Assembly: GCA_018713795.1 (NCBI GenBank)
Contig: DVOE01000057.1
Span: 1 to 40,534, forward strand
DNA length: 40,534 nt
DNA from: Candidatus Limadaptatus stercoripullorum
Lineage (GTDB): Bacteria; Bacillota; Clostridia; Christensenellales; CAG-917
Reading direction: 5' to 3'
A program made the position numbers and the translations under genes. Below, one piece after another: positions 28,281 to 37,978 of the stretch. The first letter of the stretch is position 1. Each line of letters starts with the position of its first letter. The notes beneath the pieces were generated by a model. That model had not been told where the DNA came from, made no database searches, and saw nothing but the letters and a program-made list of their open reading frames with translations.

Positions 28281-29650
28281 TGGACAAGACTTTGAGGAAT
28301 GCGCTCCCCGCGAGGGAAGCGTCCGAACGCATAAAGGACTTTTTCGAGGTCTCGCCGGGATTTTCGGAGCAGACCGCGCTCGCCGAGGCGGCGAGATGTC
28401 TCTCCTGCAAAAACGCTCCCTGCATGAAGGGCTGTCCCGTCGGGGTGCATATCCCGGATTTCATCGCCGCGCTGAGGACGGAGGGCGCGCAGGCGGCTGC
28501 CGCCGTCATCTCCGCCGACAACAATCTGCCCGCGGTTTGCGGCAGGGTGTGTCCGCAGGAGAATCAATGCGAAAAGTTCTGCATAAGGCGGGAGAAGCTG
28601 GGCGGTTCGGTGTCCATAGGCGCGCTCGAGAGGTTTGTCGCCGACCACGCTCCCGAGACCGAGAAGAGGAGACCCGCGCCCTGCGGCATAAGCGTCGCGG
28701 TGGTGGGATCGGGTCCCGCGGGACTGTCCTGCGCGGCAGATCTTGCCAAGGCGGGTGCAAAAGTCACCGTCTTTGAGGCTCTGCACAAGGCGGGCGGCGT
28801 GCTCGAGTACGGCATACCCGAGTTCAGACTGCCCAAAGCCGTCGTGGACAAGGAGATAAAGGCGCTCGAGGCGCTCGGCGTGGAGATAAGGTGCGACGAA
28901 GTTGTCGGCAGATCGGTGACTCTTCCCGAGCTCATGGAAACTCACGACGCCGTGTTCATAGGTTCGGGCGCGGGGCTGCCGCTCTTTCTCGGCATAGATG
29001 GGGAGACTCTGTGCGGCGTGCTGTCCGCGAACGAGCTCCTGACCCGCGTAAATCTCATGAAGGCTTACCGCGAAGACGCGGTGACGCCCGTCCCGCGCGG
29101 CAAGAATGTCGTGGTTGTGGGCGCGGGCAATGTCGCCATGGACGCCGCCCGCACCGCGAGAAGGCTGGGGGCGGAGGTCACTCTTGTCTACAGAAGGAGC
29201 AGGGCGGAGATGCCTGCCCGCGCGGAGGAGATAGCCCACGCCGAAGAGGAGGGGATAAAGTTCGAACTTCTGACAAATCCCGTCCGCATACACGGCGACG
29301 AAAAGGGATTTGTCTGCGGGGTGACCTGCGTGCGTATGCGCCTCGGCGAACCGGGGAAGGACGGCAGGCGCCGTCCGATAGTCGTGGAAGGCAGCGAATT
29401 CGACATCCCCTGCGACGAGCTCGTGGTCGCCCTCGGCACCACTCCCAATCCGCTCATCAAGAGCAGCTATCCGGATCTTCCGACCACCGAGAAGGGCACC
29501 GTTATCGCGGACGAGAACGGCAGGACGCCCATACCCCGGTTGTACGCGGGCGGAGACGCCATGACGGGAGCGGCGACGGTCATACTCGCGATGGGCGCGG
29601 GAAAACGCGCGGCGAAGGCGATACTCGAAGACTGCGCGCCGCGCGCCTGA
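28277..29650 (+). CDS. NfnB/GltA-type NADPH-dependent oxidoreductase (glutamate synthase small-chain-like)
   Basis: CLSCKNAPCMKGCPVGVHIPDFI, CGRVCPQENQCEKFCIR, VVGSGPAGLSCAADLAKAGAKVTVFEA, VVVGAGNVAMDAARTARRLGA. Confidence 0.88.
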   Translation: MMDKTLRNALPAREASERIKDFFEVSPGFSEQTALAEAARCLSCKNAPCMKGCPVGVHIPDFIAALRTEGAQAAAAVISADNNLPAVCGRVCPQENQCEKFCIRREKLGGSVSIGALERFVADHAPETEKRRPAPCGISVAVVGSGPAGLSCAADLAKAGAKVTVFEALHKAGGVLEYGIPEFRLPKAVVDKEIKALEALGVEIRCDEVVGRSVTLPELMETHDAVFIGSGAGLPLFLGIDGETLCGVLSANELLTRVNLMKAYREDAVTPVPRGKNVVVVGAGNVAMDAARTARRLGAEVTLVYRRSRAEMPARAEEIAHAEEEGIKFELLTNPVRIHGDEKGFVCGVTCVRMRLGEPGKDGRRRPIVVEGSEFDIPCDELVVALGTTPNPLIKSSYPDLPTTEKGTVIADENGRTPIPRLYAGGDAMTGAATVILAMGAGKRAAKAILEDCAPRA

Positions 29651-30937
<1,287 letters not shown>

Positions 30938-30958
30938 AAGACGGGAAGAGGGGGAATA

Positions 30959-31162
30959 ATGACGACGAAAGCAAAGAAGATAGTCAAGATCACCGCGATC
31001 GCCGTCATCACCAACCTCGAAAAGTGGGTGTACTTCGGCGTCAAATTCCGCCTCGTAATGAACTCGCGCTCGGCGGTCTACACCACGGGCGAGTGCGGCG
31101 GCATAATCGCCGTGATAGGAGAGGACAAGGGCGACATCACCCTGCTTTCGGACATCCATTAA
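30959..31162 (+). CDS. Hypothetical protein (67 aa)
   Basis: SD agaggggg before ATG; MTTKAKKIVKITAIAVITNLEKWVYFGVKFRLVMNSRSAVYTTGECGGIIAVIGEDKGDITLLSDIH; followed by a terminator. Confidence 0.5.
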   Translation: MTTKAKKIVKITAIAVITNLEKWVYFGVKFRLVMNSRSAVYTTGECGGIIAVIGEDKGDITLLSDIH

Positions 31163-31191
31163 AATCGCATTATATGTCTGATCGGCATATG

Positions 31192-31225
31192 AAAACGGAG
31201 CGGGACATCCGCTCCGTTTTTGTTT
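31192..31225 (+). terminator. Rho-independent terminator
   Basis: AAAACGGAGCGG-gacat-CCGCTCCGTTTTTgttt. Confidence 0.88.
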
Positions 31226-31238
31226 CGCATTGCAGCTC

Positions 31239-31910
31239 TCAGCCCTCGTCCGCGGGCTTCTCTTCGGCTGCGAGCCCAGCTCCGCACTCCGGGCAGAACT
31301 TCGCGTCCCCGCAGGCGGCGCCGCACGAGGGGCAGATCTTCTCGTCCGCGCTCTCCTCGGGCTGTTCGGCGGGCAGAGTTGCCGACGGGGTCAGGAACAG
31401 GCGCTGCGCCGCCGTGAGGTCGCGCGAGCCCCACGCTCCGCGCAGGATCTCCTCCTCGCGCGCAGCGTAGACGGCGGCAACTTTCAGCATCTCGGGAGAC
31501 ATGTTTTCTGCGGAGAGTCCCGCTGCCGCGGCAGCGGCGGGGCTGTACAGGGCGGCGGTGCATTCCACCGCTTCCTGCTCGGTCATCTCCACGCCGTTTT
31601 TGACCAGCACCAGCCCCGCCACCAGCCGGTGATCGGGGAGATTGCCCGTCTCGATGAGCTTTTCCGCCGCCTCTTTCGCGTTCGGGGCGTAGCCGAACAC
31701 GGAGATGAGCGGCACCGCGTTGCGCAGCGATACCGCGTCGACGATGGCGCAGAGCTGGCGGCAGTAGCCGTATTTCGACATCACGATCATCGCGGGTATC
31801 GCCGGGATGAACAAAAAAGTCATGGGGAAGAGTATCTTGTAAGCGCGTTCGAGACGCTTGCATCGCGCGTGCAGATCGGGGACTATGGCTTTAAGTCTGA
31901 CGCCTCTCAT
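31239..31910 (-). CDS. Zinc-ribbon-containing hypothetical protein
   Basis: C-terminal CPSCGAACGDAKFCPECGAGL zinc ribbon, N-terminal hydrophobic segment; SD gggagga before ATG at 31910. Confidence 0.7.
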   Translation of the reverse strand: MRGVRLKAIVPDLHARCKRLERAYKILFPMTFLFIPAIPAMIVMSKYGYCRQLCAIVDAVSLRNAVPLISVFGYAPNAKEAAEKLIETGNLPDHRLVAGLVLVKNGVEMTEQEAVECTAALYSPAAAAAAGLSAENMSPEMLKVAAVYAAREEEILRGAWGSRDLTAAQRLFLTPSATLPAEQPEESADEKICPSCGAACGDAKFCPECGAGLAAEEKPADEG

Positions 31911-31946
31911 GTCGTTTCCTCCCGCGCCCGCTCGGGGCACGGTCAA

Positions 31947-31975
31947 ATTCTACCACATACTCCCGCCGTTGTCAT
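31947..31975 (-). promoter_or_regulatory. Sigma70-type promoter for the zinc-ribbon gene
   Basis: Minus strand ATGACA-17 nt-TAGAAT. Confidence 0.55.
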
Positions 31976-32035
31976 CACGGTTCGGCACAAAACGCGGCGG
32001 ACGCCGCCCGAGACGGGAAGGGAGAAAGTGCGGGA

Positions 32036-32069
32036 TAAGAAAAGCGGACTTCGCGATCGAAGTCCGCTT
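32036..32069 (-). terminator. Terminator for tRNA-Leu
   Basis: Minus strand AAGCGGACTTCG-atcg-CGAAGTCCGCTT followed by TTCTTAT; 12-bp perfect stem. Confidence 0.85.
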
Positions 32070-32071
32070 GC

Positions 32072-32154
32072 TGGTGCGGCCACCGAGACTTGAACTCGGA
32101 CGGTCTCCCATACGCCCCTCAAACGTACGCGTCTGCCTATTCCGCCATGGCCGC
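32072..32154 (-). tRNA. tRNA-Leu (anticodon GAG), CCA encoded
   Basis: Minus strand GCGGCCATGGCGGAATAGGCAGACGCGTACGTTTGAGGGGCGTATGGGAGACCGTCCGAGTTCAAGTCTCGGTGGCCGCACCA: 7-bp acceptor, AC loop TTGAGGG, long variable arm, T arm CCGAGTTCAAGTCTCGG. Confidence 0.95.
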
Positions 32155-32164
32155 AAGTGAGGTC

Positions 32165-32193
32165 ATTTTACCCCTACCTCGGCGGTTTGTCAA
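32165..32193 (-). promoter_or_regulatory. Sigma70 promoter for tRNA-Leu
   Basis: Minus strand TTGACA-17 nt-TAAAAT. Confidence 0.8.
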
Positions 32194-32237
32194 TTGTTTG
32201 AAAGGCAAATTATCAACATTCTCGGGGAGGCGGAATA

Positions 32238-32393
32238 TTGTGTGTTATGACGCCCCTCCCGAGCCGCCTGAACTGCCTTGCCGCCATCGCCGCCGAACTT
32301 GTCTGCGAAGGTAAGAGCAGGGCGGAAGTGGAGATGACCTTGCAGTTCCTCGCCCTCATGACGGCGGCGGTCAGGAGCTATCTCTATGCATAG
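32238..32393 (+). CDS. Tiny ORF (51 aa), possibly DUF6774-like
   Basis: TTG at 32238 preceded by GGGGAGG with 7-nt spacing; MCVMTPLPSRLNCLAAIAAELVCEGKSRAEVEMTLQFLALMTAAVRSYLYA; too short for the ORF track. Confidence 0.4.
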   Translation: MCVMTPLPSRLNCLAAIAAELVCEGKSRAEVEMTLQFLALMTAAVRSYLYA

Positions 32394-32452
32394 ATCCGAC
32401 TCGGCGAGGATTGGGCGCGGGCGCACACATAGGTATATTTGCGCACATGGTA

Positions 32453-32481
32453 TTGAAATTCCCGAGTCGGCGTGATATAAT
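32453..32481 (+). promoter_or_regulatory. Sigma70 promoter for the SARP-like regulator
   Basis: TTGAAA-17 nt-TATAAT. Confidence 0.75.
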
Positions 32482-32660
32482 TTGTCCGCTACACATCCAA
32501 ATCGGGCTTCCGAGCCTTCGCCCGGAGGCCGCTCCGAGGGTTTAGTTTTGACCCGCGGCGGATGTGAGCCGGCGCCCGAAAACGGAGAAATGCGTGCCGT
32601 TCGGCTTGTGCGATATGCCTCTTTGGCGGGCGCGTATGAGGATTACCGTGAGGTGGGGAA

Positions 32661-33161
32661 ATGCATATGACAAAGGAAACGGGGACGGAGGACGATCTCG
32701 TCGCTTCGCGCGCAGGGGCGCCGGGCGGCGACGCGTATGTTCGCACCTTCGGCGCATTCTGCCTCTTCGTGAACGGCGAAGAGGTGAAGTTCCGGCTCAG
32801 GAAGTGCAAGGAGTTCCTTGCGTATCTCGTGGACAAGAGGGGAGCGGTCGTGCCCATGTCCGAGATGATCGCCGCGCTCTGGCCGGGTCATCCCGAGGAC
32901 AAGGCGAAACTGCTTTACAGGAACGCCAAATGCCGCCTGTGTATGCTGCTTCGCGGGCTGGGGCTGAACGACGCCCTCATCCTCGGATATGCGCGCGCAA
33001 GCCTGGATCCGGCGGCGCTCGCCTGCGACATGTGGGACTATCTCGACGACGAGACGGACAGTAGCTACGCCGGGGAGTACATGACGGACTACGCCTGGCC
33101 GGCGGCGACGAGGTCCCGCCTCGACATAGTCGCTCTGCGCCGCGGCTTTGCCGTGAATTGA
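32661..33161 (+). CDS. SARP/winged-helix transcriptional regulator lacking a receiver domain
   Basis: RTFGAFCLFVNGEEVKFRLRKCKEFLAYLVDKRGAVVPMSEMIAALWPG...GEYMTDYAWPAATRSRL matches the output half of Clostridial SARP-type response regulators. Confidence 0.72.
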   Translation: MHMTKETGTEDDLVASRAGAPGGDAYVRTFGAFCLFVNGEEVKFRLRKCKEFLAYLVDKRGAVVPMSEMIAALWPGHPEDKAKLLYRNAKCRLCMLLRGLGLNDALILGYARASLDPAALACDMWDYLDDETDSSYAGEYMTDYAWPAATRSRLDIVALRRGFAVN

Positions 33162-33173
33162 CTCGGCTAAAAA

Positions 33174-33205
33174 GAAAAAAGCGCCCCCGAGAGGGCGCTT
33201 TTGCT
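33174..33205. terminator. Bidirectional terminator between convergent genes
   Basis: aaaaaaGCGCCC-ccgaga-GGGCGCttttgcttttt. Confidence 0.85.
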
Positions 33206-33212
33206 TTTTGTC

Positions 33213-34859
33213 TTACTTTTTCTTCTTTCTGACCGTGGCGGCGCGTCTCACGATACGCCCCGCGCCCTCCGCGCTCTCCGCGGGATCCGCCTTGACGACT
33301 TCCTTGGTGCACATGTCCGCCATCTCGTCGCAGAACGAGGTGATGAACGCCTCGCTCGCGTTGCGCTTGGCGAGCATGCTGAACGACATGTTCTCGGCGT
33401 GCGGGACGATCATGGTGAACTCTTTGGTGAACGCGTCGGTGTCCAGCCCCTCGAACCCGGTCTCGAGCACGGTGGCGTACCTGTTTTCGGGGGTGAGGGT
33501 CTGGGTGATGAGCGTGAAGCGGTCGAAGTCCTTGACCTTGGTGCCCGAGAGCACGATGGCGCGCAGGGCGAGGACATCGTAGCCGTAGTGGTCGAGGGAA
33601 GGGGTCTCCCTGAGCAGATCGGCGCGCACCTGCTGCCACTTGGAGATCTTGTGCGACTCGGCGAGCAGCCATCTGATGACATTGCCGGGCAGGTTGCGCA
33701 GGTTGTTGAACATATACCAGAACGGACCTATCGGGAAGGTGCTGTCCTCGAGGGACTTGTAGATTATGTTCAGCTTGTACGCGGCGTCGGGGTAGACCTT
33801 GACGGACACCTTGAACCCGCTGTGGTCGTCGTTTTCCTTGACGATCGCGATGGTCTTGCTCTTGTACTTGAACACCCAATTGAGAGTGCCGCGCCGCTTG
33901 ATGCAATGCACGCCGTCCAACCCGAAGAGGTAGTCGATGACTTCCTGCATGGACAGGGTCTTCTCCTTGTGCGGATTGAGGATGAGGTTCTCGAACTCGG
34001 CGTTGCCGACCATGTTCATCTTGATGACATCCATGTCCGAGGCGCCGTATTCCTCGAGCTCGGGCACCGCTTCGGTGTACTTCTTGACCACCGTGTACAC
34101 CTCGCCCTCGTGCAGCCTGACCGAACCGTAGTAGTTGGTGTTGCCGGAGCCGGGCAGGATATTTTCGTCGCGGTCGAGGGGCTGGATGTTGTCGTCGGTG
34201 GAGATATACTTCATGATGAGCGAAGCGTTGTCCGCCGAGTAGGCGACGGGCAGGGGAGCCGCGCTCTCGCCCGTCTCGTCCTTCTTCTCGAACTTCTTGG
34301 CGCCGCGAGGGGAGACCAGGAAGTAGACGAGAGCTGCGAGCACGCTCAGCACCACGAACACCACCGAAAGTATGATCATGAGCGCGGGATCGCCTATGAC
34401 CGCGAGCACGAACGCGTTGGTCTCTTCGCCCTCGTAGACGCCGAGCACGCTGCCCGCGACGGAGTAGTCGTCCTCAAAATGCACGCCGCCGAGCTCCTCG
34501 ATGTTCGAGACCACGCGCAGCGTAACGCGGGGTTTGCCGTCGTCGCCGGTGAAGACGAAGCCGACGGTGTCGCCCTCGCCGAAGCTGTCGGTGACGCGTA
34601 TGCGCGCTCCGTTTTCGAGCAGGTGACCGTTCGCGTCCGAGAGGGGGACGGTGAGGGTGTCGCCCGCGCCGTAGAAACCGCCGTTCGCCGCCGCATTCGC
34701 GGTGAAGTAGACGATGACGATGCTCGTGGCGAACGCCAGCGCGGTCAGCACAATGAGGAAAACGCGCACGACGCGCGCGATCGCGGGATCGCGCAGTCCC
34801 AGCGCTATCTCGAATTTCTTGGATTCTTTTTTGCCGTTTTTGCTGTTTTTGTCTCCCAT
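33213..34859 (-). CDS. Hypothetical 548-aa membrane protein; S26B signal-peptidase-like N-terminal region lacking the expected catalytic residues
   Basis: Two TM segments flanking GDTLTVPL...EGDTVGFVFTGDDGKPRVTLRVV, then a large hydrophilic C-terminal domain and a Lys-rich end. Confidence 0.55.
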   Translation of the reverse strand: MGDKNSKNGKKESKKFEIALGLRDPAIARVVRVFLIVLTALAFATSIVIVYFTANAAANGGFYGAGDTLTVPLSDANGHLLENGARIRVTDSFGEGDTVGFVFTGDDGKPRVTLRVVSNIEELGGVHFEDDYSVAGSVLGVYEGEETNAFVLAVIGDPALMIILSVVFVVLSVLAALVYFLVSPRGAKKFEKKDETGESAAPLPVAYSADNASLIMKYISTDDNIQPLDRDENILPGSGNTNYYGSVRLHEGEVYTVVKKYTEAVPELEEYGASDMDVIKMNMVGNAEFENLILNPHKEKTLSMQEVIDYLFGLDGVHCIKRRGTLNWVFKYKSKTIAIVKENDDHSGFKVSVKVYPDAAYKLNIIYKSLEDSTFPIGPFWYMFNNLRNLPGNVIRWLLAESHKISKWQQVRADLLRETPSLDHYGYDVLALRAIVLSGTKVKDFDRFTLITQTLTPENRYATVLETGFEGLDTDAFTKEFTMIVPHAENMSFSMLAKRNASEAFITSFCDEMADMCTKEVVKADPAESAEGAGRIVRRAATVRKKKK

Positions 34860-34895
34860 AAAATCCCACTTTCGCGGATAAAATCCGCTCTTTCT

Positions 34896-34924
34896 ACTTT
34901 AATGTATCGGCGGCGTTTTGTCAA
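34896..34924 (-). promoter_or_regulatory. Promoter for the 548-aa membrane protein
   Basis: Minus strand TTGACA-17 nt-TAAAGT. Confidence 0.6.
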
Positions 34925-35046
34925 TCGCCGCCCGGAATTCGCCCATCTATTCCCGAGTTAAACGACAGGTGTACCGCAAACGCCGCGAAAAATGTCGGAT
35001 TTCGGCACACAACTGTCTAAAAACGCCCTCCCGCGCCATGTGGATA

Positions 35047-35075
35047 TTGCCAAACCGGGAGCGCGGTGGTACAAT
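35047..35075 (+). promoter_or_regulatory. Promoter for the pilus-type cluster
   Basis: TTGCCA-17 nt-TACAAT. Confidence 0.65.
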
Positions 35076-35151
35076 CGAAGCGTGAATATTTCGTAATTGT
35101 CAAGTCGTGTGAAAGACCCGGAATGAGAAAATAAGGAGGGAAGGGACTCTT

Positions 35152-36354
35152 TTGCAGAAATACAGTTACCGTGCGTACGACTCCGCAGGCAAGGCGGTGA
35201 AGGGAACTCTCGTCGCTCAGGACGAGAAGAATTTCCGCGACCTCTTGCACGAGCAGGGGATGCGCTTGTACGAGTACCGTCTCGTCAACCAGGCGAAGAA
35301 GGTCGCGAACAAGCCTCTCAAGGTCGGCGAACTCATCGCGTTCAGCCGTCAGCTCTCTTCCATGCTCTCTTCGGGTCTTGATCTCAGCCTCAGTCTCAAG
35401 ATGCTCTACGAGCGCACCGAAAAGAACAAGAAGCACCTGAAGCAAGTCGAGGCGCAGCTTTACGAGGAGATTCAGAAGGGCGAGTCGCTGGCGTCCGCCA
35501 TGTACAATCTGGACAACACTTTCCCCGCTCTTTACATCAGCATGGTCAAGTCGGGCGAGCTCAACGGCAAGATCGACGAGTCTCTCGTCACGCTCTCCGA
35601 CTACTTTGAAAAGGAACACAAGCAGCGCAACCAGATAAAGAGCGCCATGAGCTATCCCATCATCCTGCTCGTGATATGCGCGCTTGTTGTGGTGCTGATG
35701 TCCGTGGTCGTGCTGCCGAGGATGGCGGCGATGATCCCCGAGGGACAGCCGCTCCCCGTGCCAACGCAGATACTGCTCGGACTCAAAGATTTCGTGGTCG
35801 AACAATGGTTCGTGGTGCTGATCGTGATATTCGCGCTCGTGGTGTGCGTCCCGATAATCAAGCGCATCCCCGCGGTGAGTATGCTGACCGGCAAGCTCGC
35901 GACAAAACTCCCCGTGATAGGCAAGCTCCGCAAGATGCTTTATACGGCGACTTTTGCGCGGTCGCTGTCCACGCTGTACGCGACGGGCATACCTCTTCTC
36001 GACGCGATATCCATGGGCGGGGAGATCCTCGGCAACAAGTTCATCGAGACGCAGGTGAGAGAGGCGGTCATCGCCATCCGCAAGGGCAGTTCGATCGCGG
36101 AAGCGTTCTCCATCGTCACATCGTTCGATCCCATGCTCATGACGATGATATTCGTCGGCGAGCAGTCGGGGACTCTTGACGACATCCTCATACAGACGGC
36201 GGGTTATTTCGAAGAGGAAGCGCAGGGCGCGCTGAAGAGGCTCATCGGGATGATCTCGCCCATCATGCTCATGATCATGGCGGTGGTCATAGGTTTCGTG
36301 CTCATCGCGGTCATGATGCCGATGATGACGCTCTACCAGTCCATCGGCGTTTAA
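35152..36354 (+). CDS. Type II secretion/type IV pilus inner-membrane platform protein (GspF/PilC family)
   Basis: YSYRAYDSAGKAVKGTLVAQDEKNFRDLL, FSRQLSSMLSSGLDLSLSLKML, FPALYISMVKSGELNGKIDESL, TFARSLSTLYATGIPLLDAI; TTG start with strong SD taaggaggg. Confidence 0.92.
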   Translation: MQKYSYRAYDSAGKAVKGTLVAQDEKNFRDLLHEQGMRLYEYRLVNQAKKVANKPLKVGELIAFSRQLSSMLSSGLDLSLSLKMLYERTEKNKKHLKQVEAQLYEEIQKGESLASAMYNLDNTFPALYISMVKSGELNGKIDESLVTLSDYFEKEHKQRNQIKSAMSYPIILLVICALVVVLMSVVVLPRMAAMIPEGQPLPVPTQILLGLKDFVVEQWFVVLIVIFALVVCVPIIKRIPAVSMLTGKLATKLPVIGKLRKMLYTATFARSLSTLYATGIPLLDAISMGGEILGNKFIETQVREAVIAIRKGSSIAEAFSIVTSFDPMLMTMIFVGEQSGTLDDILIQTAGYFEEEAQGALKRLIGMISPIMLMIMAVVIGFVLIAVMMPMMTLYQSIGV

Positions 36355-36376
36355 GGGAGAAACAAGGGAGGGATAT

Positions 36377-37291
36377 ATGTACATCCTGCATCTCAGCGGA
36401 GACACGGTGAAGATACTCGAAGGCGCGTTCACGCGGCGGAAGCTGGTCATAAACAGCCTCTATTCCGTCGCCATGCCCAGCGACTATCTCGACGCACCCG
36501 ACGAAAAGGGCTACGAGAAGCTCGAAGCCGTCGTCACCAACGGGCTTCGCGATCTCGGCGAGGAATTCAAGAACAAGAAGATCCGCATCGTCCTCGACAA
36601 CATCAACATCCCCTTCAGGGAGATGCTGGTGCCCGCGCTCCCGCGCAAACGCACCGTCGCGCTCATAAAGAACGAGATATTCAGCGACGAGAAGCTCGCG
36701 GACGGCAACACCGTGGATTATATCGAGATAGAGCGCAAGGTCGACGAGCACAAGCAGACGCGCATCATGGTCACCTATGTCGACAACATCATCCTCGCGG
36801 ACATGCAGAAACTTTGCAAGAACCTCATGTTCAAGCTGCTTTCGGTGGATGTGGGGCAGAACTGCACGGCGAAACTTCTGCGTTACACGGCGGCGGCTCT
36901 TCCCGCGAGTTATGTGTTCGCCGAGCTGCGCGAGAGCGTGGTCATGATAAGTCTGGTCATAGACGGCGCGTTCAAGTACTCCATGTCAAAGAGCATCGTC
37001 TCCCTGGAATCCATGCGGTTCAAGAGCGAGCGGACATATTTCGTCAACGACATAACCAACACCCTCCGCGGCGCGGTGGAGGTGTTCAGGAAACAGTACC
37101 CCGACTTCGTGTGCACGGATGTCGTGGTGGCTGCCTCGCCCGAGAAATACGAGCTCATGCGCAAGCCCGTCGCCGAAAAACTCGGCGTCAATGTCAGGCA
37201 GGTCACCGTGCCCGCCAATGTGGACAGCATCTCGGACGAGGATTACAACGAGTTCTTCTGCACCATCGGCGGGCTCATAAGGGAGGGATGA
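36377..37291 (+). CDS. PilM-like actin-fold pilus assembly protein
   Basis: Position between PilC and PilN-like genes; RIVLDNINIPFREMLVPALPRKRTVALIKNEI... SVDVGQNCTAKLLRY. Confidence 0.72.
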   Translation: MYILHLSGDTVKILEGAFTRRKLVINSLYSVAMPSDYLDAPDEKGYEKLEAVVTNGLRDLGEEFKNKKIRIVLDNINIPFREMLVPALPRKRTVALIKNEIFSDEKLADGNTVDYIEIERKVDEHKQTRIMVTYVDNIILADMQKLCKNLMFKLLSVDVGQNCTAKLLRYTAAALPASYVFAELRESVVMISLVIDGAFKYSMSKSIVSLESMRFKSERTYFVNDITNTLRGAVEVFRKQYPDFVCTDVVVAASPEKYELMRKPVAEKLGVNVRQVTVPANVDSISDEDYNEFFCTIGGLIREG

Positions 37292-37978
37292 ATGAGACGC
37301 AAGGATATCAACCTGCTTTACAGCCTCACGCAGGCGACCAAGAAAAAGAGTTCCTCCAACATCATGGTGGTGCTCGGTGTGTTGGTGCTTGCGGTGATAG
37401 GCGTCATGGTCTTCTTGTTCGTGGACGCGAAAGGGGAGGTCAGCGATAACGAGGCGCTGATCAAGGATCTGGACTCCAAACTGTCGGGTTCGCTGCTCCT
37501 TGGCAATCTCCAGCGCAAGTACGACGCCATGAAGGCGGCATACGAGAGCGATATCGCGGATGTCATCGCCGAGATCGCTCCCTCCGAGTACGCGGGGCAG
37601 TCGGGCAAGATGAGCGCAGCGCTGCTCGACATTCTCATGCTCACCGACGAGGAGAACGCGGAGGACTCCGGCTACGACGCCGACGGCGAGGCGGACAATG
37701 TGTTCGATGTCGACATAAAGAGCATTGCCATCTCCGGCACTTCGGTCAACATCACCTGCGCGGTCGTCGACTATCTCGCCGCATGGGATTTCACCGACTA
37801 TCTCGCGGGGATCGCGACCGACCTTCCCGAGGCGCTCGGCGAGCTCGTCGAGCGCAACGCCCGCCTGTTCGCGGGAGTGCAGGACAACTACTCGGGTCTG
37901 CCGCAGCTGCCGGGGAACGGTGAACCCATCGAGTTCACGCTGCGGTTCGTCGTTGCCGATTGGGGGGCGCTGGTATGA
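37292..37978 (+). CDS. PilN-like membrane protein
   Basis: Short cytoplasmic RRKDINLL motif, a single TM, then a periplasmic-type domain; between PilM- and PilO-like genes. Confidence 0.68.
   Translation: MRRKDINLLYSLTQATKKKSSSNIMVVLGVLVLAVIGVMVFLFVDAKGEVSDNEALIKDLDSKLSGSLLLGNLQRKYDAMKAAYESDIADVIAEIAPSEYAGQSGKMSAALLDILMLTDEENAEDSGYDADGEADNVFDVDIKSIAISGTSVNITCAVVDYLAAWDFTDYLAGIATDLPEALGELVERNARLFAGVQDNYSGLPQLPGNGEPIEFTLRFVVADWGALV

Noticed and set aside
31260-32093. 287-aa plus-strand ORF 31230..32093
   Set aside because: Antisense to the zinc-ribbon gene and runs into the tRNA terminator; no coding support.
32482-32660. Riboswitch in the SARP leader
   Set aside because: No match to conserved cores I know (c-di-GMP-I/II, SAM, TPP, glycine); kept only as a leader with a possible upstream ORF.
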